From CAYSUS01 sp964434165 (GTDB taxonomy: Bacteria; Planctomycetota; Planctomycetia; Pirellulales; Thermoguttaceae), in NCBI GenBank assembly GCA_964434165.1, contig CAYSUS010000025.1, forward strand, positions 14,662 through 78,661: a stretch of 64,000 bases of DNA, in the 5' to 3' direction. The position numbers and the translations under genes are program-made. Below, one piece after another: positions 40,082-49,197 of the stretch; position 1 is the first letter of the stretch; every line of letters starts with the position of its first letter. The notes under the pieces were generated by a model. It did no database searches. It saw only the letters and a program-made list of their open reading frames with translations, and was not told the origin of the DNA.

Positions 40082-41761
40082 CTACTCCCCGAAAAACACC
40101 TTGTTGTCGTACGTCCGGCGGTCGGCCCGCTTCTTCTGGTGCTCCTGGAGCGGACCGTCGTATTCGCAGTGGAAGAACCGGGCGTCGAGCACCGGCTGCG
40201 GCACGGCGTCCCGCCTGCCCTCGATGGCCGCGGCCAGGTGCAGAAGCGCCAGGGGCGCTTCATCACCTGTCCTCGCGTATTCGCGACGCGCGCGAGGAAA
40301 CAGGCCGCTGGGCGCCTGGCGGCGGAGGAGGTTGTCCGCAAGGCGCCCGGCGAGCCTCAGGAAGGCCCGATCCCCGGTGGCATGGTGGAGGTCGATCAAC
40401 GCGTGGATCGCCCGCCAGTCGGCCCGGGCGGTCTCCAGCGCCAGCCTCCTCCCCTCTCCTCCGGGAGAGCCGAGATCGCCCAGCTCCAGCGAGGAGAACA
40501 GCGCCCTGAGCATGCGCCAGTGCTCCTCGTCGCGGGTCAGGCGCCAGGCCATGGCGCATCCCCAGAGGAGGTTTCCGTCGGGCCTTCGCGGGGCGAAGGA
40601 GGACGGCACGTAGTAGCCCTCGCGCGCCTGCTCGCCTCGGATCCGCGTGCCGTCGATCGTGCGGGCTTCGAAGACCTGCTTGTCCGCGTCGTAGCACTGC
40701 CGGAAGTAGGTCTTCAGGTCGTCGGAGGCCCAGGCGATCAGCTCCCGGCCGAGCTTCTCGGTCTCGCCGCCGGCCCCCCGCAGCTTCTGGGCCGCCTGCA
40801 TCTGGGCCAGCGGCAGGTTGTGGTAGCGGCTCGTCTGGTGGTAGCCGGCCACCATCTTGGCCTCGTTGATCGCGGGGTGGACGTGGCCCAGGGCCTCCTG
40901 GGCGCGGTCATTCTTGCGGTAGCTGAGCTGTCCGCCGCACAGGCCGGTCGTCGGGTGCCGGGCCTGCTGCCAGCGCCGGGCAAGACGGCGCGTCCACACC
41001 AAGGCATCCCGGTCCTCGCCCAGAACCGCCAGGGCCGCGCCGCTGCGGATCAAAGGCGGCGTGACGTTGCAGAACGAGAGGTTCCCGCCCACGGAAGGGA
41101 ACGGCACCTCGATCTCCTCCCGGAACGCCGCATCCCATTTCGGCTTCCCGTCCTTGCGCACGCTGGCGTGGCGGTTGTAGTCGAGGCGCGACCAGTCGAG
41201 CACGTGCCCCGCCCAGATCGCCTCGGCCAGGCGACGGGCGCGCTTCGGGTCCACGCGCCACATCAGCTCGAAGTACGGCTGGTGCGTCTTCAGCTCGTGG
41301 ACGTCGGCGTACTGGCCGACCATCGCGTCCTGCTCCAGGTCCCAGGCCAGGTGCCCGCCCCAGGCCAGCAGCCCTCCCGGCTGCTGCAAGTGCTCCAGGG
41401 CATAGCGGGCCGCGTCCTCGGCCGCCCTGCGATACTGGGGATCGCCCGAGAGGCCGGTCAGCCCGTCCAGCAGGCGCATGAGCGACTGCTGGCTGGCGAA
41501 ATTCGAGAGGACCCAGTCCTGCCCCTTGCGCTTCCAGACCGCCGGCCGGAGCGTCTCGGCGTGCAGCCCGTCGACGAACAGGGGCGAGTGCTGCTCGCCG
41601 TACCTGTCGCGGCCGTCGGCCAGCACGCGGTCGGCGAACCGCCTCGCGGCGCTCCGATAACGCGCGCTGTCCGCGGACTGGCCGGGGCAGGCTGCGGGAA
41701 GCCCGCAGAAGACCACCACGACCGCGGCGATGATGGGGCAGGGGAGGGGGCGGCGGAGCAT
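40082..41761 (-). CDS. Secreted pectate-lyase-like protein (alpha-helical barrel)
   Basis: A 559-residue exported protein (signal IIAAVVVVFCGLPAACPGQ). The rest is made of helical pairs with features of the (alpha/alpha) barrel pectate lyases (PL2-like) often found in planctomycetes, for example HLAWDLEQDAMVGQYADVHE and FCNVTPPLIRSGAALAVLG. I cannot place it firmly: a glycoside hydrolase or uncharacterised barrel is also possible. The upstream 100 bp holds one copy of the shared motif. Confidence 0.6.
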   Translation of the reverse strand: MLRRPLPCPIIAAVVVVFCGLPAACPGQSADSARYRSAARRFADRVLADGRDRYGEQHSPLFVDGLHAETLRPAVWKRKGQDWVLSNFASQQSLMRLLDGLTGLSGDPQYRRAAEDAARYALEHLQQPGGLLAWGGHLAWDLEQDAMVGQYADVHELKTHQPYFELMWRVDPKRARRLAEAIWAGHVLDWSRLDYNRHASVRKDGKPKWDAAFREEIEVPFPSVGGNLSFCNVTPPLIRSGAALAVLGEDRDALVWTRRLARRWQQARHPTTGLCGGQLSYRKNDRAQEALGHVHPAINEAKMVAGYHQTSRYHNLPLAQMQAAQKLRGAGGETEKLGRELIAWASDDLKTYFRQCYDADKQVFEARTIDGTRIRGEQAREGYYVPSSFAPRRPDGNLLWGCAMAWRLTRDEEHWRMLRALFSSLELGDLGSPGGEGRRLALETARADWRAIHALIDLHHATGDRAFLRLAGRLADNLLRRQAPSGLFPRARREYARTGDEAPLALLHLAAAIEGRRDAVPQPVLDARFFHCEYDGPLQEHQKKRADRRTYDNKVFFGE

Positions 41762-42463
41762 GCGGGTCCTTTCAGCACGCGGACATTGCAGGCAAGCGGC
41801 CTATCGGTGGCCCAAACTCCCAATCCCCGGCCAGCCCCGTCTCCGTGTTGTACAACAGACTGGAGTTTTTCCAGGCCATCCCCCCCGATTGGCCTAACCC
41901 CGAAAGGCTGGCCGGGTCGCGGTCGCGCGGCCCCCGGCCCCCAAGCCGTCGAGAAGCCCCATCTGGCGAGCCCCGCGGCCGGCGCGGCGGGGCCTGCCAC
42001 GGGGGTTGCCGGGGCGAAGGGCCGTGGATGTGCGCAGGGATCGGAAGGCCGGGAATCATGGCTCTGATGACGTCCACGACGAGGGAACAAGAACGGCCGG
42101 CCATCGGAGTCGGCGATCACGCTCCTTTTGTATCCCGCCGCGACGCAGGGTGCAAACCGCTTTTTTGGACAGGCTTCCTCCGCCCGATTCCAGCGGACCC
42201 AACAGCGATGGCGCTGTCACTCTGTGCGGTGGGACGAGGGCCGAAAACACCCGGCTGAAGTGGGGAAGGAAGGGGTGTTGTGCGCACGACTTCGCGCATC
42301 GCTTCCAGCCGCGATACCGGAGCGCAACGTCCCGAATCTGCTGCCACGGATGCTTCCGCGGCGAGGTGAGAGTACACTGGACGGCCGTGGACCCCGCGCC
42401 CGCCTCCGCCGCGACGGTCGATCCGCGTGGCGGTCGCAGCACGCCCCCGTTCGGGAGATTGTT
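41762..42463. other. Divergent intergenic region with shared motif
   Basis: About 700 bp between the lyase-like gene (minus) and the esterase gene (plus). It holds the shared motif at 41846-41874; no open frame here has support. Confidence 0.5.
41846..41874 (-). repeat. Dispersed motif copy B with perfect palindrome
   Basis: On the minus strand it reads CTGGAAAAACTC, five bases, then TGTTGTACAACA, a perfect 12-bp palindrome. The arrangement and spacing match copy A at 3497-3526. It lies about 100 bp upstream of the start of the lyase-like gene on the same strand, a fair place for an operator. Confidence 0.5.
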
Positions 42464-43939
42464 ATGAACCGTCCCCCCGTTGTCCGTCTGCTGATGGCCT
42501 GCGGTCTGCTGTTGGCGGCGGTCCTGTCCGCTCCCCGCCGCGGCGCGGCCGAGGCGGACTCGTCGGTCTCGACCGACCCGGCCCGCCCGATCCGCTGGTA
42601 CATCCCGCCGGAGGAAGGACCGCTGGTGGGCAACCAGAACGGCTGGTTCGTCACGCACGAGGACATCCTGCCGGGCCACTTCACGTTCAGCGGGAAGGTC
42701 CGGGACGTGCGCGACGACGGGTTCCGCATCACGCCCAACTGCGTATGGGGCCATTACACTTACCGGGTCACGTGCCTGGAGCCGGCGGTGGGGAAGACCG
42801 GGGATTTCAGGGCCCGCAAGGTGATGGGCACCCGGGACCTGCACCTGGCCGACCTCGGCGCGCTGGACGATACGACCACCGTGCTCGTGCAGGGGGAGGT
42901 GAGCGAAGTCTTCGAGGACCGCAAGGGGTTTCTGGCGAAGGTCACGCTGAAGGGCGGCCCGCTGCCGTGCCGCTTCGATCTGGTCAAGATCGAGGACCGC
43001 GAGCCCAAGCCCGACGTGCGCTCGCGCCATTACGGGCCGCACTGGCAGCACACGTTCGACGTGTACTACCCGAAGGAGCAGGGGCCGGGCCCGTTTCCCG
43101 TGCTGATGTACATTCACGGCGGGGGCTGGGGCGCCCTGGACAAGGCGGGCGTCAGCCGCGGCGCGTCCCGCTGGACCCGCGACGGAATCGCCGTCGTGTC
43201 GGTGAACTACCGGTTCGTGAGCAACGCGCACGAGTATCCGGCCATGTCGCCGCCGGTGGCCGCGCCGCTGCGCGACGCCGCGCGGGCGCTTCAGTTTGTG
43301 CGCTATCACGCCGAGGAGCTGCGGATCGATCCGGAGCGGATCGCGCTGACCGGCGGCAGCGCGGGCGGGGCCTCGAGCTGCTGGCTGGCGATGCGCGACG
43401 ATCTGGCCGCGCCCGACAGCCCTGATCCGGTCGCGCGGATGTCCACGCGGGTGACCTGCGCGGCGCCGCTGCAGGCCCAGACCTCGCTCGACCCTCGCCA
43501 GATGCGTGCGTGGATCCCGCAGGTGACTTACGGGGCCCACGCGTTCTTCACGCGCGACCAGCTCCCCAGGGGTCGGGACAAGGCCAGGGATTTCGCGCAT
43601 TTCGTCGACAAGCGCGAGGAGATCCTCCCGTGGATCAAAGAGTATTCGCCCTACGAGTGGGCCAGCGCCGACGACCCGCCGATGATGCTCGACTACGGGG
43701 GCCAGAAGAACACGCTGCCGGCGGTCGAGAAGGGCCACGCCACGCACCACCCTCGGTTCGGCGAGATGCTCGCCAGGCGGCTTGAGGAGCTGGGCGTGGA
43801 GTGCTACTTCCGCGCCGACGACGTGCCGTGCGACGAGCCGCGGTACCGCGGCTGGGAGGGCTCGGGCCGCTTCGTGCGCGACCACCTGCTGGGCAGGGAG
43901 GAGAAGGCGCCGGATGTCGCGGATCGCGCGGACCAGTAG
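42464..43939 (+). CDS. Secreted alpha/beta hydrolase, HSL/esterase type
   Basis: A 491-residue exported protein (signal LLMACGLLLAAVLSAPRRG). An N-terminal beta-rich part (about 35-190) is followed by an esterase domain with the oxyanion motif HGGGW at about 217 and the nucleophile motif GGSAGG at about 298-303, plus an Asp in MMLDYGGQK and a His in HHPRF that could complete the triad. It may act on acylated sugars or polysaccharide, a common role for such planctomycete enzymes, but the substrate is unknown. Confidence 0.8.
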   Translation: MNRPPVVRLLMACGLLLAAVLSAPRRGAAEADSSVSTDPARPIRWYIPPEEGPLVGNQNGWFVTHEDILPGHFTFSGKVRDVRDDGFRITPNCVWGHYTYRVTCLEPAVGKTGDFRARKVMGTRDLHLADLGALDDTTTVLVQGEVSEVFEDRKGFLAKVTLKGGPLPCRFDLVKIEDREPKPDVRSRHYGPHWQHTFDVYYPKEQGPGPFPVLMYIHGGGWGALDKAGVSRGASRWTRDGIAVVSVNYRFVSNAHEYPAMSPPVAAPLRDAARALQFVRYHAEELRIDPERIALTGGSAGGASSCWLAMRDDLAAPDSPDPVARMSTRVTCAAPLQAQTSLDPRQMRAWIPQVTYGAHAFFTRDQLPRGRDKARDFAHFVDKREEILPWIKEYSPYEWASADDPPMMLDYGGQKNTLPAVEKGHATHHPRFGEMLARRLEELGVECYFRADDVPCDEPRYRGWEGSGRFVRDHLLGREEKAPDVADRADQ

Positions 43940-43990
43940 CGGGGCGGACTTCTGCGGCCACGCGCTGCATCGATGCGGCAGCGCCGGAGC

Positions 43991-44593
43991 CTACGCGTCC
44001 TCCTCAGGACCCGCGATCCTCGTGAGGAACTCGCCGCCGATCTCGTAGAAGCTCTGGACCGGTCGGCACCGGAGCACGCGCAGCACCAACTGCACGCGCG
44101 CGTCCTCCGCGCCGGACAGCTCTACGACCAGGAGCCGGCTGCGAACCGCGCGGGAGGAAACCACGCCCATGCCGCGCTTGGAGAGGTCGCGGGCAACGAC
44201 CATCCACGGCGATCCCAGGGGATTGAAGTGGACGTCCACCGGCATCACGGCCACCGCGGCCGCCACGGGGTACCGCGTCACGTCCCGCCGTTCGAGAAAG
44301 AACGGATGATCGCTGGAGAGATGGCGGCGAAGGTACTCCACGATCCCGCCCGGAGGCTCGAGCAGGGCTCGCCGGTCGAACTCGAAGTGGGCCGGCTGCA
44401 CGTTCGCCAGGTCGGCGAACGGCCTTCCTTCCAGCAGGACGGCGGAGTAGCGGGTGCCGCAGCGGCAACAGCTCCACTGCTTCGCGCGCTCGGCACCGTC
44501 CGGCGGTCGGAGCGGAAGCTCCAGGCCGCACCGATGGCACCGGCTCACGAGGCGCTCCGCCGTCTGTTCGACCTGCGTCACGTCCGACGGCAT
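43991..44593 (-). CDS. Zinc-ribbon/PilZ-domain protein
   Basis: A 200-residue soluble protein. A CxxC pair (C19/C22 and C42/C45) suggests a zinc ribbon. The C-terminal PilZ-like part has R103-x3-R107 and D136-L-S138-x2-G141, the c-di-GMP-binding pattern RxxxR and D/NxSxxG. It is likely to be a c-di-GMP receptor. In a motile organism this could link c-di-GMP to flagellar or surface behaviour; this is inferred. Confidence 0.75.
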   Translation of the reverse strand: MPSDVTQVEQTAERLVSRCHRCGLELPLRPPDGAERAKQWSCCRCGTRYSAVLLEGRPFADLANVQPAHFEFDRRALLEPPGGIVEYLRRHLSSDHPFFLERRDVTRYPVAAAVAVMPVDVHFNPLGSPWMVVARDLSKRGMGVVSSRAVRSRLLVVELSGAEDARVQLVLRVLRCRPVQSFYEIGGEFLTRIAGPEEDA

Positions 44594-44836
44594 CGATTGC
44601 CCCGTTTAAATGCCTCGGCGGGCAAACCCACGACCCACGCCCGGATCGACCGCCGGGAATCGGCCCCTCATGCATATAGCTTAAGCGAAGTGGGGGCGCA
44701 CCCAACGAAGGCGGGGTTTTCGCCAACCGCGGGCGGAGGTCCCTGGCGCCGGCGAAGGATATTGCGACCGGACCACGCGGATCGCGGCCTTCGGCCCGCT
44801 TCTCATCCCCTCTGCGGGAGGGAAAGCCCGTCCCGG

Positions 44837-45352
44837 CTAGTCGCCCGGCAAGACCAGCATCAGATAGACCACCCCGGCGGCGGCGAACAGGAGGAGCCCG
44901 ACCAGCACGACCAGCATCCGTGGGTTGAACCGCTCGGGCGGCTCCCCCTCGTGCTCTTCGACGTCCACGGGAAAGCCATCGGGGAACCCGTGGCCACACC
45001 ACTCGCAGCGGCGGGGGAACGTGGGGTGAAACGGCTCGTCACAGGTGGTGCAGATCAGCACGAGTTGGGGAGGTGACTCATCGTCCCCAGGCAAGCTCTC
45101 GGGTCCGGGGCCTTCGGCGGCAGGGGCCTGGGGAGCCGCTGGCGCCTCCGCCTCTTGCGCCGCGGGGGGGCACGCGCCCGTGCCGCATCCGCCGGACGGC
45201 CCCGCGTCGGGCTGCCCGGCATGGCCGACCGGGAAATCGGGATCGGCCAGGTCGAACTCCGTGCTGGCGGTCTGGCACACGGGGCAGGTGGCGATCCGCC
45301 GCTTGCCGCAGTCGGGGCACTCGGGCCACGTGGGCTGGGCACTTGCATGCAT
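44837..45352 (-). CDS. Zinc-ribbon membrane protein of unknown function
   Basis: A 171-residue protein with two sets of Cys pairs (C12/C15 with C23/C26; C101/C104 with C116/C119), a Pro/Ala/Glu-rich middle and a C-terminal membrane segment at about 146-168. It looks like a tail-anchored zinc-ribbon protein. Function unknown. It is upstream of the PilZ gene on the same strand with a 243-nt gap. Confidence 0.6.
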   Translation of the reverse strand: MHASAQPTWPECPDCGKRRIATCPVCQTASTEFDLADPDFPVGHAGQPDAGPSGGCGTGACPPAAQEAEAPAAPQAPAAEGPGPESLPGDDESPPQLVLICTTCDEPFHPTFPRRCEWCGHGFPDGFPVDVEEHEGEPPERFNPRMLVVLVGLLLFAAAGVVYLMLVLPGD

Positions 45353-45538
45353 GGTGTGGGGCGGGTGGAACGGGGCAGGATTGCGGTGTTTCCGACCAAG
45401 AGTCTCCCAAAGCCGGAGCCCAGCGACAAGCCCCCGGCCGTCCGGCTCGACCCTTGCACCCCCGCGCGCCGCGGACGTATAACAAGGCCGGGCATGCGCC
45501 CGTCCCCACGACTCGACGCTCGATCGAGGAGAGCCGCC

Positions 45539-47764
45539 ATGCGTGCGATCCGGACTTTTCTGCCCTCCGTTCTGCCGGGCCTGGGGTTAATGCTGCTTTC
45601 CGCCGCGGCTGCCGTGGCCGAGGCCCCCCGCGTGCTGCCGCCGGGCGAGAAGCCCAACGACGCCCGGCTGGCGAAGCTGAAGGACCTCAACGGCTACTTT
45701 CCGTTCAAGCCCTGCACGACGCCCGAGGCCTGGGAGAAGCGGGCCCAGCGCGTGCGCCGGCAGATGCTCGTGGGGCTGGGCCTCTGGCCCATGCCCACCA
45801 AGACGCCCGCCAACGCCGTGATCCACGGCCGCATCGACCGCGGCGATTACTCGGTGGAGAAGGTTTACCTCGAGAGCTTCCCCGGGCATTTCGTCACGGG
45901 CAACCTCTACCGGCCGAAGAAAGCCAAGAGGCCTGGGCCCGGCGTGCTCTGCCCGCACGGCCACTGGGCCAACGGGCGGTTCTACGACGCGGGCGAGAAG
46001 AAGATCGCCGAGCAGATCGAGAAGGGGGAGGAGAAGTTCAATCCCAGCGGGCGTTATCCGATCCAGGCCCGCTGCGCCACGCTGGCGCGGCTCGGCTGCA
46101 CCGTGTTTCACTATGACATGGTGGGCTACGCCGATAGCCAGCAGCTCTCGCACCGGCCCGGGGTGCGCCGGGAGATGAACACCCAGGAGGACTGGGGCTA
46201 CTTCAGCCCGCAGGCGGAATTGCGACTCCAGACCATCATGGGCCTGCAAACGTATAACTCGATCCGCGCACTGGACTGGTTCCGCGGCATGGCGGAGGTC
46301 GATCCCGAGCGGATCGGCGTGACGGGAGCCAGCGGCGGGGGCACGCAGACGTTCATCCTCGCCGCGATCGATCCCCGTCCGGCCGTGGCCTTCCCCGCCG
46401 TGATGGTCTCCACGGCCATGCAGGGCGGATGCACCTGTGAGAACTGCTGCTACCTGCGCGTGGGGACGGGCAACATCGAGATCGCCGCGCTCTGCTCCCC
46501 CCGACCGCTGGCCATGACCGCGGCCAACGACTGGACCAGGGAGATGGAGACCAAGGGCTTTCCAGAGCTGAAAGCCCATTACGCGATGCTGGGAGTGCCG
46601 AATCGCGTGGCGCTATTCCCGTACCTGGAGTTTCCGCACAACTACAACTACGTCTCGCGGTCGAAGATGTATCCCTGGATGAATCGCTGGCTGAAGCTGG
46701 GGCACGAAGAGCCGATCGTCGAGAAGGACTTCAAGCCACTGAGCAAGGAGGAGATGACCGTCTGGGACGAGGGCCATCCCAAGCCGCCGAGCGGACCGGA
46801 CTACGAGCGGTCGCTCCTGAGGTGGATCACCGTGGACTCCGAGAAGCAGATGCGCGCGCTGATCCCCAAGGATAAGCAGTCGCTGGCCGAGTTCCGCCGC
46901 GTGGTGGGCGGGGCGATCGACGCAATGATCGGCCGCGGCCTGCCCAAGCCGGACGAGGTGGAGGTCGTGCGGGTCGGCAAAGAAGATCAGCGCAAGGACG
47001 GGTATGCGCTCCAGAGGCTTCTGCTCCGCTTCAGGCCGGCCGGCGAGGAGATCCCGGGGCTGCTACTGAAGCCGAAGGAGTGGGACGGCCAGGTCCTGAG
47101 GATTAACGTGACTAAGGACGGCAAGCGATCGTGCTTCGACGCCGAGGGCAAGCTGGATTACTGGCTCGACGGGGCGACGCGCCAAGGGAAGCCGGTCGCC
47201 CACCTGCTGCTCGACGTCTTCGGCCAGGGGGAGCTCACCGACGATGGCAAGCCGCTCGCACGGCAGCCGCTCAACGCCAGCGGACGCGACGCGTGGAAGT
47301 CCTACGCCGGCTACACGTACGGGTACAACCACCCGCTGTTCTGCAAGCGGGTGCACGACGTGCTGACGGCCGTGGCCTGCGCGCGCGGCCCGCTGGAGGC
47401 GAAGGAGGTGGAAATCCTCGCCGGGCCCGTGGCGAGCCTTTGGGTGGCCGCGGCGCGGGCCCAGGCGGGCGGGGCCGTGGACGCGGCGTACGTCGATCCG
47501 TGCAAGGCCGCGCCCGACGAGGGGCTGTTCCGCTTCGCGGACCTCATGGCCATCGACCATCCGGACTTCCTGCCCGGCGGCGCCAAGTACCTCGACGTGC
47601 CGGGCATCCTGGCGCTCTCGGCGCCGCACGAGCTCCACGTGGTGGGGCTGGACAAGGAGAAGATCGAGGTCGTGAAGGACGCGTACTGGGCGGCCGGGGC
47701 CGAGGAGCGGCTCCGCAACGTCCCGCCCCGGCCGATCATGCTGCCGGCGGAGGATGGGGGTTGA
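45539..47764 (+). CDS. Secreted large alpha/beta hydrolase (acetyl xylan esterase-like)
   Basis: A 741-residue exported protein with a signal peptide. The catalytic part has the nucleophile motif TGASGGGTQ at about residue 262-268, an oxyanion-like HGHW, and a large C-terminal alpha-helical or beta extension. It belongs to a family common in planctomycetes often labelled acetyl xylan esterase or alpha/beta hydrolase. The start at 45539 follows GAGGAGAG. It likely acts in polysaccharide degradation. Substrate not evident. Confidence 0.75.
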   Translation: MRAIRTFLPSVLPGLGLMLLSAAAAVAEAPRVLPPGEKPNDARLAKLKDLNGYFPFKPCTTPEAWEKRAQRVRRQMLVGLGLWPMPTKTPANAVIHGRIDRGDYSVEKVYLESFPGHFVTGNLYRPKKAKRPGPGVLCPHGHWANGRFYDAGEKKIAEQIEKGEEKFNPSGRYPIQARCATLARLGCTVFHYDMVGYADSQQLSHRPGVRREMNTQEDWGYFSPQAELRLQTIMGLQTYNSIRALDWFRGMAEVDPERIGVTGASGGGTQTFILAAIDPRPAVAFPAVMVSTAMQGGCTCENCCYLRVGTGNIEIAALCSPRPLAMTAANDWTREMETKGFPELKAHYAMLGVPNRVALFPYLEFPHNYNYVSRSKMYPWMNRWLKLGHEEPIVEKDFKPLSKEEMTVWDEGHPKPPSGPDYERSLLRWITVDSEKQMRALIPKDKQSLAEFRRVVGGAIDAMIGRGLPKPDEVEVVRVGKEDQRKDGYALQRLLLRFRPAGEEIPGLLLKPKEWDGQVLRINVTKDGKRSCFDAEGKLDYWLDGATRQGKPVAHLLLDVFGQGELTDDGKPLARQPLNASGRDAWKSYAGYTYGYNHPLFCKRVHDVLTAVACARGPLEAKEVEILAGPVASLWVAAARAQAGGAVDAAYVDPCKAAPDEGLFRFADLMAIDHPDFLPGGAKYLDVPGILALSAPHELHVVGLDKEKIEVVKDAYWAAGAEERLRNVPPRPIMLPAEDGG

Positions 47765-47795
47765 GCGGACACGTCGCGTCGCAACCCCGCGCCGT

Positions 47796-49097
47796 CTAGC
47801 TGGCGCGCCTCTTCGCCGTGTGCCTCGGCTCCTCGCCATCGCTCGGCGAGCCACCTTGTCGGCCAGGTGCGAGGATTGCCACGCCGTGGGGGTCTGCCTC
47901 CGCGAACTCAGCCACTTCCGTGCCCCGCGCCGTTTCGTGCAGAGCGAGCCATAGGAGAAACACCAGCACGCCCGCGGGCAGAACGGCCGGGGCGAGGGGC
48001 GTGGTCTTGGCCAGCATCCGCTCAAACGCCCCCATGCTCAAGAGCGAGGTAAGCGTCCACGCCGCCACGGCCAGCGCGCGATGCCGCCGGTCTTCGAAGC
48101 TCGCGAGCAGGGCCCACGTCGTCATCGGGGCGATGATCATGTAGGTCAGCCGCTCGGAGCCGGGGCCGAAGACGAGCTGCCACCCGAGCCACACGGCGAA
48201 GATCGAGGTCAGCACGCGCCGCGGGCACGACAGCCGATGCCGCTGCCAGAGACACCAGCCCAACACCACCAGGGCCGTGTCGCACTGGACGATCTCGTAG
48301 AGGTTGCGATCGACCGGGAACTGGAAGTGCTCCCAGATGGTCCACAGGTCACGGTAGCCGGCCCAGCGCTCGATCTGCGTCGCGTTGAGCATCGCCGCGA
48401 ACTGGCCGTACTGCCAGACTACGATCTCGGGCGGGCGCGTGAGAAAGGGGATCGCCGCCAGCACGGCACAGGCGACCACCGCGCGGCCGATCATCTGCCG
48501 GGGCCAGCAGGCGCAGACCAGGAGCACCAGGGCCAGCGGCCAGATCTTGATGAACACCGGCGCGCACAAGAGAAACGCGGCCGCCCACCAGCGGCGCCGC
48601 GCGACGGCCACCATGCCCAGCATGGCCGCGGCGATCAACAGGGCGTTGTTCTGCCCCGACCAGACGCCGCGGAGCGCCCCCACCAGCGTCAGGGCCAGCA
48701 GCAGGGCCTCGCGCTGCGGGGGCCAGCGGCCCGGCAGCACGTGGCGCACGAAGAGGTGCATCGCCCCAAGCAGCCCGAGCACGCTGGTCCACAGCCAGAG
48801 GATGCCGCCGACACGCTCCGGCAGGAGCCCGAACGGGGTCATCGCCACGGCGAACGTCGGCGTGTAGCGGAACAGGTCGCTGTCCGCGTAGGTCAGGTAA
48901 AGCGAGACGTCGCTCCACCAGCTTTGCGCGCCCCGGGCGAAGACCGGATAGACCGTGTGCTGGGTCGGCTGCACGCAGACCTTGACGCTGGCCACCACGG
49001 CGAACACGATCCACAGGGCCACCGCCCGGCGGAGCCACTCGCGGTCGAGCGGGGTGACTGGAGGATGGTCCGGTTCCGCGTTACCGGCTGTCGTCAT
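47796..49097 (-). CDS. GT87/DUF2029-like polytopic glycosyltransferase
   Basis: A 433-residue protein with about 9-10 membrane segments. The features fit the GT87 (DUF2029) family of polyprenyl-phosphate-dependent mannosyl- or glycosyltransferases, including YTPTFAVAMTPFGLLPE and GQNNALLIAAAMLG. The start at 49097 is the first Met after the upstream non-membrane part of the open frame, which is probably not translated. It ends 31 nt from the converging hydrolase gene. Confidence 0.75.
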   Translation of the reverse strand: MTTAGNAEPDHPPVTPLDREWLRRAVALWIVFAVVASVKVCVQPTQHTVYPVFARGAQSWWSDVSLYLTYADSDLFRYTPTFAVAMTPFGLLPERVGGILWLWTSVLGLLGAMHLFVRHVLPGRWPPQREALLLALTLVGALRGVWSGQNNALLIAAAMLGMVAVARRRWWAAAFLLCAPVFIKIWPLALVLLVCACWPRQMIGRAVVACAVLAAIPFLTRPPEIVVWQYGQFAAMLNATQIERWAGYRDLWTIWEHFQFPVDRNLYEIVQCDTALVVLGWCLWQRHRLSCPRRVLTSIFAVWLGWQLVFGPGSERLTYMIIAPMTTWALLASFEDRRHRALAVAAWTLTSLLSMGAFERMLAKTTPLAPAVLPAGVLVFLLWLALHETARGTEVAEFAEADPHGVAILAPGRQGGSPSDGEEPRHTAKRRAS

Positions 49098-49197
49098 GGC
49101 GCCTGTCCTCACGCTTTCGCTCCTCGTTCCCATGCTCCGTGTGGGAGCGCCTGGCACACGAGGACGGAGCAGGCACCCCGCCCTGCCAGGTGTGATC

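Noticed and set aside
42056..43885. A 609-codon minus-strand open frame over the esterase gene
   Set aside because: The plus-strand frame has a signal peptide and esterase motifs; the antisense one has none.
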